Of a stretch of DNA of 42,823 nt, positions 8,060 to 19,462 are shown piece after piece. The position numbers were made by a program, and so were the translations under genes. The notes beneath the pieces were generated by a model. It was not told the DNA's origin. It worked only from the letters and a program-made list of their open reading frames with translations, and ran no database searches. Each line of letters starts with the position of its first letter. Within the stretch, counting starts at the first letter, position 1. This stretch comes from an uncultured Clostridia bacterium. GTDB taxonomy: Bacteria > Bacillota > Clostridia > TANB77 > CAG-508. Location: contig CANRBI010000005.1 of the NCBI GenBank assembly GCA_947628775.1, positions 1 through 42,823 on the forward strand. The letters are read 5' to 3'.

Positions 8060-9232
8060 TTATTTGTTTATTACTTCATCTAATACTTTTGATAAATATT
8101 TCATGCTTGTTAGACATTGTTCTAGTGTGTTTCCTGTTGCTCCTACTTCCATTATACTTGCATATTTTCCTGCGTGTTGGTTGTATCTATATTCTGTTAA
8201 CATTAGTGGTTTGAATAGTCCTGGGTACATTTCTTCTGCTTTTTGTTGTACTTTTATTGCAAATTTGAGGTTTTGTTGCCAGTTTGGGTGTTCTAGTCCT
8301 CCTTGATCTGTTCCTATTACATACATTATTTGTGCTGCTACATCGTCTCCTATTTTTACTATTGGTGCATAGTCTGATCTTGATCCTATTGCATCTCTGT
8401 GTAAATCTATTATTATGTCTGATGGTGTTGTTTGTAGCATTGTTTCTACTGTTTGGAGTGATCTTGTGTATGAACCATTGTATGCTGGATAATCATGGTA
8501 ACTTGTGTTATGTACTGTTGGTATTCCATATTGTTTTAGGTAGGTTTCTAATTCTGTTCCTACTCTTGTTACACTGTAATTTAGGTCTGTTGTTCTAAAG
8601 TTTCCTGTTGGTGTATATGGGTATGAATCACTTGATGTGTAACTTTCACAGCTGTGTGTGTGAAATATTAGTATGTTTTTGTTTTCTATTGTTATGTTTG
8701 GATTCATTATTTCTTCTGTTAGTTGTATGTTTGTTCCATTTTTTATTTTTACATTTCCGTATTGGGCGTTATATTTTTCTTCTATTGGATTGTTTGTTAT
8801 TATTTCTGTTTTTTCTCCTGTTGTTGCTAATTCTTTTTGTTCTTCTTGTGGTTGTTCTTGCTCTGTTTGCTCTTGGTTTGTTTGTTCTTGAGGTTTTTCT
8901 TTTACTTTTTTTATACTTCCTATTTCTGTTGTTATTATTTTTTTCATATAATTTTTTTCTTTTGGAGTTTCTTCATTTTTTGTTTCTTGTTTTTCGTTTA
9001 TTTTTTTTATGCTACTTAATTCTGTGTTTATACATGGTTTGTAGTTTTGTGATATTAGTTTTTGTATTTGTGTTTTTATTATGTTAGTATTTATTTTTTT
9101 CGATATATCTAGTGTTTCTTTTTCGTTTTTGGTTATGTATTTTGAGGCTATTATGATTATTAATAGTGTTAGTATTATATATATTAGGTATCTTATCATG
9201 TCTTTCATTTTAAAAACTGCAACATTAAACAT
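8060..9232 (-). CDS. spoIIP: Stage II sporulation protein P (amidase/endopeptidase)
   Basis: 390 residues. SpoIIP cuts peptidoglycan during engulfment as part of the SpoIID-SpoIIM-SpoIIP machine in the mother cell. A single N-terminal membrane helix (13-30) is followed by a Lys/Glu/Gln-rich linker (35-165) with a dense Gln/Glu stretch near 113-135, then the amidase domain (185-390). Motifs: ILIFHTHSCESYT (zinc-type histidines 191/193), SYTRSLQTVE, IDLHRDA (277-281), RYNQHAGKYASIMEVGATGNTLEQ. Start MFNVAVFK has AAAGGAG seven bases upstream. It ends the pnp-queA-tgt-WG run; in Bacillus spoIIP is a sigma-E gene, so a private promoter is expected. GCATAAATA in the preceding spacer is a weak candidate only. 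Confidence 0.94.
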   Translation of the reverse strand: MFNVAVFKMKDMIRYLIYIILTLLIIIIASKYITKNEKETLDISKKINTNIIKTQIQKLISQNYKPCINTELSSIKKINEKQETKNEETPKEKNYMKKIITTEIGSIKKVKEKPQEQTNQEQTEQEQPQEEQKELATTGEKTEIITNNPIEEKYNAQYGNVKIKNGTNIQLTEEIMNPNITIENKNILIFHTHSCESYTSSDSYPYTPTGNFRTTDLNYSVTRVGTELETYLKQYGIPTVHNTSYHDYPAYNGSYTRSLQTVETMLQTTPSDIIIDLHRDAIGSRSDYAPIVKIGDDVAAQIMYVIGTDQGGLEHPNWQQNLKFAIKVQQKAEEMYPGLFKPLMLTEYRYNQHAGKYASIMEVGATGNTLEQCLTSMKYLSKVLDEVINK

Positions 9233-9289
9233 ATTTAATTCTCCTTTGTATTGGTTACTATAAATATATTTATGCTGCAGTTTGCTTTT

Positions 9290-10765
9290 TTATTCTTGAT
9301 ATTGTTGTTCTTCTATGTATTGTTGTTCTTCTTGTGGCTGTTCTTGTTGCTCTTCTTGCTGTTCTTGTTGTTGGTCGTTGTTTTGTTCTTCTTGTTGTTC
9401 TGTGTTTTCTTCAGTTTCTTCTTCTCTTGTATCATTTGTTTCTTGTTTTGTTTTTACTCCTATGCTGTCTAGATATGATGTTACATTGAATTTTCTGTCT
9501 AGATAATTTAGGTTGTATTCTTTTACGTTTGAGTTTATTGTCATGTATATGTCGTCTGCTATTGGTTTGAATACTTCTTTTCCTGATGAATTTATTAGTC
9601 CGTATTTTTTGTCTTTTTGTGTTACTATTACGTTGTAGTCTGGTATTACTAGTAAGTTTATTGCGTCTTTGTTGCTTGTTGCTATGTATCCAAATCCGTC
9701 GTAGATAAAGTCTACTATTTGTCTTGCTTTTTTATCAAATAGTCCCCATAGGTCTCCTTTTTTTACTGGTATTAAGTTGTCTACTAGTAGGTATTCACTT
9801 TTTATGTCGTTTTGTCCAAAGCTTGATATGTCTATTCCTATTTCATCATATTCTACATATAGTTGTACTTTTCCTTTTAGGTCTATTACTCCGTATTTGT
9901 CGTCTCTTTTTACTTTGTATAGTCCTGCATCTTTGTCCATTAGTTCAATTTCATCATATATTATTTGTACTTTTTGGTCTCCATCTTTTGTCATTATTCC
10001 TACTTTTTTGTCGTCTTGTACTAAGTAGTCTCCTGTTTGTGGTAGATATGTTATGCTTTCATATTTTGGTTCTATTTTTTCTTCTCCATTTAGGTCTATT
10101 ACTCCTATTTGTTTTTTGTCTTTTGCTACAATTAATCTGTTGTCAAATATTGATTTTCTGTTATTGAATTCTTCACTTATTTCTGTATATCCTTTGTCTA
10201 GTATCATTGTTTCATAACTATTTACTAGCATTGGCATTGTGTAGATGTCTATTTTGTTTTGGTCTTGGCTTTTTACAAAACTGACATTGAATGCTTGTTC
10301 CATTCCGTCTGTTGATATGTATAGTTTTCCATTTATTGCTTTTACTGGTTTTTTTGCATAGTAATATTGATATTTTGCTCCTGATGTTTTTTCTATTTTA
10401 TATATTTTTCGTGAGTTTAATGAAAATGTTGCTATTTCATTTTCTCCTTCTATATAACATTTGCTTCTGTCTTCTGATTTTTCGGTGTAGTCTCCATTAT
10501 AGCTTTGATATCCTAAGTATTGTGCTATGTCTCTAATTGGAACATATGTTGTATCTCCTTCTTCTACTAGCATTTTTTCTACATTGTCTTGTCTTACTTG
10601 ATCTATATATAGTTTTCTGGTTGAGTTTTCTATGTATGTTATGGCTATTATTGTTGAGATTATTCCTAGTATAAGTAATATGATTAGTGCTAATATTATT
10701 TTTAGTGGCTTTTTGTTTTTAGTTGTTGGTTTTTTTTCATTAAAACTTTCTTCTATTATATTCAT
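9290..10765 (-). CDS. Membrane-anchored WG-repeat protein with stalk-like N-terminal domain
   Basis: 491 residues. A short basic cytoplasmic end and one membrane helix (about 22-44) lead to an outside domain. Residues 50-190 resemble the copper-amine-oxidase N-terminal stalk fold seen in Firmicutes surface proteins (TYVPIRDIAQYLGYQ, KLYISTDG). Residues 210-420 hold several WG/KWG-type repeats (KKQIGVIDLNGEEKIEPKYESI, DDKYGVIDLKGKVQLYVEYDEI, GDLWGLFDKKARQIVDFIYDGF, DKKYGLINSSGKEVFKPIADDI). The last 45 residues are almost pure Glu/Gln. WG repeats are beta structures of unclear, probably binding, function. It lies 14 bases after tgt with an AAAGGGGG site and 57 bases before spoIIP, so a sporulation-related surface role is possible but unproven. 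Confidence 0.8.
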   Translation of the reverse strand: MNIIEESFNEKKPTTKNKKPLKIILALIILLILGIISTIIAITYIENSTRKLYIDQVRQDNVEKMLVEEGDTTYVPIRDIAQYLGYQSYNGDYTEKSEDRSKCYIEGENEIATFSLNSRKIYKIEKTSGAKYQYYYAKKPVKAINGKLYISTDGMEQAFNVSFVKSQDQNKIDIYTMPMLVNSYETMILDKGYTEISEEFNNRKSIFDNRLIVAKDKKQIGVIDLNGEEKIEPKYESITYLPQTGDYLVQDDKKVGIMTKDGDQKVQIIYDEIELMDKDAGLYKVKRDDKYGVIDLKGKVQLYVEYDEIGIDISSFGQNDIKSEYLLVDNLIPVKKGDLWGLFDKKARQIVDFIYDGFGYIATSNKDAINLLVIPDYNVIVTQKDKKYGLINSSGKEVFKPIADDIYMTINSNVKEYNLNYLDRKFNVTSYLDSIGVKTKQETNDTREEETEENTEQQEEQNNDQQQEQQEEQQEQPQEEQQYIEEQQYQE

Positions 10766-10779
10766 TTGTGGTACCCCCT

Positions 10780-12958
<2,179 letters not shown>

Positions 12959-12991
12959 TTTTTTTGGTGCCTCCTTAGTTTCTGCCTTTTG

Positions 12992-15088
12992 TTATATTTT
13001 CATTGTTAGGTTTATTCTTCCTTGGTCATCTATTTCTGTTACTTTTACTGTTACTTTGTCTCCTATTTTTAGTACGTCTTCTACTGATTTTATTCTTTCA
13101 TTTGATATTTTTGAGATGTGTAATAGTCCTTCTTTTCCTCCACAACCTAGGTCTACAAATGCTCCAAATGACATTATTCTTGTTACTTCTCCGTAGTAGA
13201 TTCCTCCTACTTCTACTTCTCTTACTATGTCTTCTATCATTTCTAGTGCTTGTATTGCTTTTTCTTGATTGTTTGAATAGATGAATACTTTTCCGTCTTC
13301 TTCTATGTCAATTTTTACTCCTGTTTCATCAATTATTTTGTTTATCATTTTTCCGCCTGGTCCTATTACGTCTTTTATTTTGTCTGATTTGATTGTTGTT
13401 GTTACTATTCTTGGTGCATATTTTGATATTTCTTCTCTTGGTTTGCTTATTACAGGTGCCATTACATTGTCTAGTATGTGTGCTCTTGCTATTCTTGTTC
13501 TTTCAAATGCGTCTTGTATTATTTGATATGATAGTCCGTCTACTTTTATGTCTACTTGGATTGCTGTGATTCCTTTTGATGTTCCTCCTACTTTGAAGTC
13601 CATGTCTCCGAAAAAGTCTTCTAGCCCTTGTATATCTGTTAGCATTACATAGTCGTTTTCGTCTTCTGGGTTTGTTACTAATCCTGTTGATATTCCTGCT
13701 ACTGGTCTTTTAATTGGTACTCCTGCTGCCATTAGTGATAGTGTGCTTCCACATATACTTGCTTGTGATGTTGATCCATTTGATGATAGTACTTCTGATA
13801 CTACTCTTATTGCATATGGGAATTCTTCTTTTGATGGTAGTACTGGTACTAGTGCTTTTTCTGCTAGTGCTCCATGTCCTATTTCTCTTCTTCCTGGTCC
13901 TCTTGATGGTCTTGCTTCTCCTACACTGTAACTTGGGAAGTTGTAGTGGTGCATGTATCTTTTTGTTTCTTCTGTGTCAAGTCCGTCTAGTGTTTGTTCT
14001 TCACTCATCATTCCTAGTGTTGTTATTGATAGTACTTGGGTTTGTCCTCTTGTGAATAGTGCACTTCCATGTACTCTTGGTAGTAGGTCTATTTCACATG
14101 ATAGTGGTCTTATTTCGTCTATTTTTCTGCCGTCTACTCTTTTGTGTTCATAGAATATCATGTCTCTTACACATTTTTTTTCTAGTTTGTAGATTGCTTC
14201 TGATATGTCTTGTTTGTGTTCTTCTAGTTGGTCTTCTCCGTATTTTTCGCTGTAGTCTTGAGATATTTTGTCTGTTAGTTCTGCTATGTTATTGTCTCTT
14301 ATTTCTTTGTCTACTTCTTGTACTTTTTCTTTCATTTCATTTGTGTAGTTTTCTGCTATATAATCATATATTTCATGGTCTACTTCAAATGATTTGTATT
14401 CGAATTTTGGTTTTCCTATTTCGTCTTTTATTTGTTCTATGAATTTGCATATTTTTTTGATTTCTTCATGTCCTTTTTTGATTGCTTCTAGCATTGTGTC
14501 ATCTGGTACTTCGTTTGCTCCTGCTTCTATCATTGCTATTTTGTTTTCTGTTCCTGCTACTGTTAGGTTTAGGTCTGATTTTTCTCTTTGTTCTTCTGTT
14601 GGGTTTATTATTATTTCATTGTTTACTAGTCCTACATTTACTGCTGCTGTTGGTCCTCCAAATGGTATGTCTGATATTGATAGTGCTGCTGATGCTCCTA
14701 TCATTGCTGCTACTTCTGGTGAGTTGTCTTGTTCTACTGATAGTACTGTTGCTACTACTACTACATCATTTCTGAAGTCTTTTGGGAATAGTGGTCTTAG
14801 TGGTCTGTCTATTGCTCTTGATGTTAGTATTGCTTTGTCTGCTGGTTTTCCTTCTCTTTTTTGGAATGATCCTGGTATTTTTCCTACTGCATATAGTTTT
14901 TCTTCGTAGTCTACTGATAGTGGGAAGAAATCTATTCCTTCTCTTGGTTCTTTTGATGCTGTTACATTTACCATGACTGCTGTGTCTCCATATCTTACTA
15001 GGACACTTCCATTTGCTAGTCCTGCCATTTTTCCTGTTTCTATTACTAGCTTTCTTCCTGCTAGTTCTGTTTCATATGTTTTAAACAT
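12992..15088 (-). CDS. pnp: Polyribonucleotide nucleotidyltransferase (PNPase)
   Basis: 698 residues, full length. The enzyme degrades RNA 3' to 5' with phosphate. Two RNase PH-like domains (about 1-230 and 310-540) flank a helical linker; a KH domain follows (near 555-615, DVIGPGGKMINKIIDETG) and then an S1 domain (near 620-698, GEVTRIMSFGAFVDLGCGGKEGLLHIS). Other motifs: GSFQKREGKPADKAILTSRAIDRPLRPLFP, HHYNFPSYSVGEARPSRGPGRREIGHG, and DIQGLEDFFGDMDFKVGGT with metal-binding Asp residues. Start has AAGGAGG close by. Own -10 (TATAAT) with an inverted repeat next to it; rpsO lies upstream behind a strong terminator, so the classic rpsO-pnp pair is only loosely coupled here. Confidence 0.98.
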   Translation of the reverse strand: MFKTYETELAGRKLVIETGKMAGLANGSVLVRYGDTAVMVNVTASKEPREGIDFFPLSVDYEEKLYAVGKIPGSFQKREGKPADKAILTSRAIDRPLRPLFPKDFRNDVVVVATVLSVEQDNSPEVAAMIGASAALSISDIPFGGPTAAVNVGLVNNEIIINPTEEQREKSDLNLTVAGTENKIAMIEAGANEVPDDTMLEAIKKGHEEIKKICKFIEQIKDEIGKPKFEYKSFEVDHEIYDYIAENYTNEMKEKVQEVDKEIRDNNIAELTDKISQDYSEKYGEDQLEEHKQDISEAIYKLEKKCVRDMIFYEHKRVDGRKIDEIRPLSCEIDLLPRVHGSALFTRGQTQVLSITTLGMMSEEQTLDGLDTEETKRYMHHYNFPSYSVGEARPSRGPGRREIGHGALAEKALVPVLPSKEEFPYAIRVVSEVLSSNGSTSQASICGSTLSLMAAGVPIKRPVAGISTGLVTNPEDENDYVMLTDIQGLEDFFGDMDFKVGGTSKGITAIQVDIKVDGLSYQIIQDAFERTRIARAHILDNVMAPVISKPREEISKYAPRIVTTTIKSDKIKDVIGPGGKMINKIIDETGVKIDIEEDGKVFIYSNNQEKAIQALEMIEDIVREVEVGGIYYGEVTRIMSFGAFVDLGCGGKEGLLHISKISNERIKSVEDVLKIGDKVTVKVTEIDDQGRINLTMKI

Positions 15089-15138
15089 GTTTTTTCCTCC
15101 TTTTTCTTAGAAAAAGCTTTATTTAGTTGGTAACCTCT

Positions 15139-15163
15139 ATTATATGCTAATTGGTTTTTAGCA
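15139..15163 (-). promoter_or_regulatory. pnp promoter -10 with adjoining inverted repeat
   Basis: On the minus strand TATAAT (15139-15144) lies directly downstream of TGCTAA-N7-TTAGCA (15145-15163), which fills the usual -10/-35 spacer. No good -35 is seen 16-18 bases upstream (CATGTG). The layout suits a repressor or activator site, or an RNA hairpin if transcription starts further upstream. Confidence 0.5.
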
Positions 15164-15228
15164 CATGATACAAGCTACTTACTAAATTGTGCTTTTTCTT
15201 TTTTGCACCATTTTTGTTTTTAAATTCT

Positions 15229-15266
15229 ACAAAAAGCCTATGCCAAATAAAGCACAGGCTTTTTGT
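15229..15266 (-). terminator. Terminator of rpsO
   Basis: Minus-strand arms ACAAAAAGCCTGTGC (15252-15266) and GCATAGGCTTTTTGT (15229-15243) form a 15-base stem with one G-U pair (on this strand only) and an eight-base loop. They begin 6 bases after the rpsO stop. The wobble fits function on the minus strand. Confidence 0.9.
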
Positions 15267-15271
15267 ATATT

Positions 15272-15535
15272 TTATTTTCTTAATCCTAATTTTTCTACAA
15301 TTGTTCTGTATCTTTGAACATCTTTTTTTGCAAGGTAGTTTAATAGGTTTCTTCTTTTTCCTACCATTTTTAATAGTCCACGTCTTGAATGATTATCTTT
15401 AACGTGTATTTTTAAGTGTTCTGTTAATTCATTAATTCTTTCTGTTAAAAGAGCTATTTGTACTTCTGGTGAACCTGTGTCGTTTTCTTCTCTTTTATAT
15501 TGATTAATGATTTCTTGTTTTCTTTCTTTTGTCAT
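15272..15535 (-). CDS. rpsO: 30S ribosomal protein S15
   Basis: 87 residues, family length. S15 binds 16S rRNA early in 30S assembly. Motifs: [55 protein letters not shown]. An upstream GTG at 15544 was rejected because it lies inside the AGGAGGTG ribosome binding site; the ATG at 15535 sits seven bases after AGGAGG. Transcribed alone from a strong promoter with a structured leader and closed by a strong terminator. Confidence 0.98.
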   Translation of the reverse strand: MTKERKQEIINQYKREENDTGSPEVQIALLTERINELTEHLKIHVKDNHSRRGLLKMVGKRRNLLNYLAKKDVQRYRTIVEKLGLRK

Positions 15536-15559
15536 TTTATACACCTCCTAATTTTTTTG

Positions 15560-15613
15560 ACCTTTAACTGAGCGTATAGTTTTGGTGCTTTTCTTATAGG
15601 CTAAGTAAAAGGT
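15560..15613 (-). promoter_or_regulatory. Structured rpsO leader, possible S15 autoregulatory site
   Basis: In the leader, ACCTTTTAC (15605-15613) can pair with GTTAAAGGT (15560-15568) with one mismatch, enclosing about 36 bases that contain further short pairings. The right arm ends about 10 bases upstream of AGGAGG. S15 represses its own mRNA through several unrelated leader folds in different phyla. Here only the pairing is seen. Confidence 0.4.
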
Positions 15614-15633
15614 ATGTCTTTTTTTACGTTTTT

Positions 15634-15662
15634 ATTGTACTATATTTTTCCAAAAAAATCAA
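15634..15662 (-). promoter_or_regulatory. Sigma-A promoter of rpsO
   Basis: On the minus strand TTGATT (15657-15662), a 17-base spacer and TACAAT (15634-15639). It begins about 20 bases after the obgE stop and gives a leader of about 90 bases. Confidence 0.8.
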
Positions 15663-15680
15663 GTGTTTTTACGTATTTTT

Positions 15681-16967
<1,287 letters not shown>

Positions 16968-17981
16968 TTATTTTTCAAAATAATCTAATTTCATTGCTTT
17001 TTTTACTTTTTTCATTGTTTGTTTTGCAACTTCTTTTGCTTTTTTAGTTCCTTCTATTAAAATTTTGTCTACTTCTTCTGGGTGTGCTTCATAGTATGCT
17101 CTTTTTTCGCGTATTGGTTTTAGTTCGTTTATTATGTTTTGTGCTAGTTGTTTTTTGCATTGTACACATCCTCTTTTTCCTGCTTTGCATTCTTCACATA
17201 CTGCTTTTATTTCTTCTTTTGTGCTGAATAGGTTGTGGTAATATGCTACCATGCATATGTTAGGATTTCCTAAATCGTCTTTTTTTATTCTGTTTGGGTC
17301 TGTTATTGCACTCATTACTTTTTTTGTTATTTCTTCTTCTGAGTCTGATAGGTATATTGCGTTTCCTAATGATTTTCCCATTTTGTCGTTTCCGTCTAGT
17401 CCTTTTATTCTTTTTTGGTTTGATAGTATTGCTTGTGGTTCTTTTAGTATTTCTCCATATATGTTGTTGAATTTTCTTACTATTTCTCTACATTGTTCTA
17501 TTAGTGGTAGTTGGTCTTCTCCTACTGGTACTAGTTCTCCTTCAAATGTTGTTATGTCTGCTGCTTGGCTTACTGGATAGCCTAGGAATCCATATGTTAC
17601 ACTTTCTCCGAATATATCTCTTTTTTGGGCTATTTCTGTTTTTACGGTTGGGTTTCGTTCTAGTCTGGCTATTGTTACTAGGTTTGAGTAATATACTGTT
17701 AGTTCTGCTGTTTCTGGTATCATTGATTGTATGTATATTGTTGTTTTATTTGGGTCTATTCCACATGATAGGTAGTCTATTGCTACTTCTCTTACGTTTT
17801 TTCTTACTTTTTCTGGGTTGTTGAAGTTGTCTGTTAGTGCTTGTACATCTGCTATTAAGATATATTGTTCATAATTTGGGTTTTCTTGCATTTCTAATCT
17901 GGTTTTTATTGAACCAAAGTAGTGTCCTATGTGTAGTTTTCCTGTTGGTCTATCTCCTGTTAGGATTCTTTTTTTTGACAT
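16968..17981 (-). CDS. trpS: Tryptophanyl-tRNA synthetase
   Basis: 337 residues, a class I synthetase that charges tRNA-Trp. HIGH motif at 17-20 (GKLHIGHYFGS) and KMSKS as KMGKS (200-204). DRPTGKLHIGH, ADVQALTDN and SQAADI are family motifs. Four cysteines (CEEC at 262-265, CVQC at 272-275) are arranged as a possible metal site, a variant found in some TrpRS enzymes. AAAGGAGA ribosome binding site. The gene starts four bases after the upstream unknown gene. Confidence 0.97.
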   Translation of the reverse strand: MSKKRILTGDRPTGKLHIGHYFGSIKTRLEMQENPNYEQYILIADVQALTDNFNNPEKVRKNVREVAIDYLSCGIDPNKTTIYIQSMIPETAELTVYYSNLVTIARLERNPTVKTEIAQKRDIFGESVTYGFLGYPVSQAADITTFEGELVPVGEDQLPLIEQCREIVRKFNNIYGEILKEPQAILSNQKRIKGLDGNDKMGKSLGNAIYLSDSEEEITKKVMSAITDPNRIKKDDLGNPNICMVAYYHNLFSTKEEIKAVCEECKAGKRGCVQCKKQLAQNIINELKPIREKRAYYEAHPEEVDKILIEGTKKAKEVAKQTMKKVKKAMKLDYFEK

Positions 17982-17985
17982 TTGT

Positions 17986-19446
17986 TTATCTCCTTTCCAT
18001 TCCTGGTGTATATTGATCTTCTATTTCTTCTTGTATATCTTTTGCTAGTTCTTCGTTACTTTTTTCTTCATTTCCACTTTTTGTTCTTTCTGTATTCCAT
18101 TTTTCTAGTGTTTTTTCTTTCCAGTCTGTGCCTCTGTAGCCACAACTGTTTGCAAAGTCTCTCCATTTGATATTTGTGTCTGGTATGTATTCGTCTTCTT
18201 CTATTTCTTTTATTTCATGTGTGTGTGAGTCATTGTTTTTGTCGTTGTCTATTACTGTTACGTCTTTTTCTTCACATTGTCCATGTTCTTCGTCTCTTTC
18301 TATTATTTTTTTGGCTTCGTCTGTTCCTGCTCCTTTGTCTTTCATAAATTCGTGTACATTTGTGTTTTGTCTTTTTGTTCTGCTGGTTTCTAGTTCTACA
18401 TCTACATAGTCATTTTTTTGTGGTGAGTACATTGAGTATTTTATTTCTTTTCCTGATATTTCATCATAACTTGTTTTTAGGTAGTCTTTTCCATTTCCAT
18501 TTACTATACGATAACTTGTACTCATTGTTTCTTGTTTTACTGTTCCATCATTGTTGATTGTTAGGTCTGTTCCTGTTGGATTTGTTCCTAGCCTGTTATC
18601 TGGTTCTAGTATGTCTTCTCCTAATACTACTGCTGTGTTGTCTTTTCTTATTACTACAAATGCATCAACTTGTGTATTTGCTTTTTCTAGGTGTGGATTT
18701 AGGCTGGCTGTTGATACTCTTGCTAGTTTTACTCCGTCTGTTATTCCATGTTCTTTTAAGCCTAGTTTTTGTTCTAGGGTTTGACCTTTTATTTGTTGGT
18801 TTAGTTTTGTTTCTTCTTTTATTTGTAATCCGTCTAGTTGTTTTTCAGTTAGTGTTTCTTGTTCTTCTTCTTTTTCTTCTTTTTTTGGTTCTTCTTGTTC
18901 TTTATCTTCTTGCTCTATTTCTTTTTCTTGTTCTTCTATTAGTTGTTCTAAATCTATTTCATCTATTGATTCTATTTCTTCTGGTTTTATTCCTAATGAT
19001 TTTGATATTTGCTCTATTCTTTCGTTTTCCATTTCGTTTAGGTCTAGTATTGGTTCTTCTATATTTAGTTCTTGTAGTTGATTTTCTATTTGTTCTTTTT
19101 GATCTTTGTATTTTTCGGTAACTAGTGGTTTATTGTATTGGTCACTTTTGTTGTTTCCTGCAATTTGTTCTAGGTCTTCGGTTACATATTTTTCTATTTC
19201 TATTGTTTGGGTTTTTCCTTCTTTGGTTATTTCTCTTTGTTCTGTTAATATGTATATGTCTTTTTCTTCATTGTTTATTTTTATGCTTCCTAGATATTTT
19301 ACGTTATTTACTTTGTTGTTTTGTGCTATTTTGTTATAGTCTTCTTTTATGTTTATATCTCCTATTTGACTTTGTATTATTTTTATTGTTTCTTGTGTTT
19401 TTATTTTTCTCATTGTTTCTAATACTTTTTCCATGTTTTTTTCCAT
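17986..19446 (-). CDS. Acidic protein of unknown function between rimO and trpS
   Basis: About 486 residues; I do not recognise the family. No signal peptide or membrane helix is visible, so it is probably cytosolic. Residues 1-120 look globular (a helical start, then alternating charged strands). Residues about 135-215 are extremely rich in Glu/Lys (EQEKEIEQEDKEQEEPKK). Residues 225-345 look globular again (HGITDGVKLARVSTASLNPHLEKANTQ, FVVIRKDNTAVVLGEDILEPDN). The end is polar with a Trp/Cys-containing segment, WRDFANSCGYRGTDWKEKT. The ATG at 19446 is preferred; an in-frame GTG at 19455 is nearer the AAAGGAA sequence and is possible. It sits tightly in an essential-gene run (4 bases before trpS, 16 after rimO), so it is surely expressed. 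Its role is unknown. Confidence 0.75.
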   Translation of the reverse strand: MEKNMEKVLETMRKIKTQETIKIIQSQIGDINIKEDYNKIAQNNKVNNVKYLGSIKINNEEKDIYILTEQREITKEGKTQTIEIEKYVTEDLEQIAGNNKSDQYNKPLVTEKYKDQKEQIENQLQELNIEEPILDLNEMENERIEQISKSLGIKPEEIESIDEIDLEQLIEEQEKEIEQEDKEQEEPKKEEKEEEQETLTEKQLDGLQIKEETKLNQQIKGQTLEQKLGLKEHGITDGVKLARVSTASLNPHLEKANTQVDAFVVIRKDNTAVVLGEDILEPDNRLGTNPTGTDLTINNDGTVKQETMSTSYRIVNGNGKDYLKTSYDEISGKEIKYSMYSPQKNDYVDVELETSRTKRQNTNVHEFMKDKGAGTDEAKKIIERDEEHGQCEEKDVTVIDNDKNNDSHTHEIKEIEEDEYIPDTNIKWRDFANSCGYRGTDWKEKTLEKWNTERTKSGNEEKSNEELAKDIQEEIEDQYTPGMERR

Positions 19447-19462
19447 GTTTACCACCGTTCCT

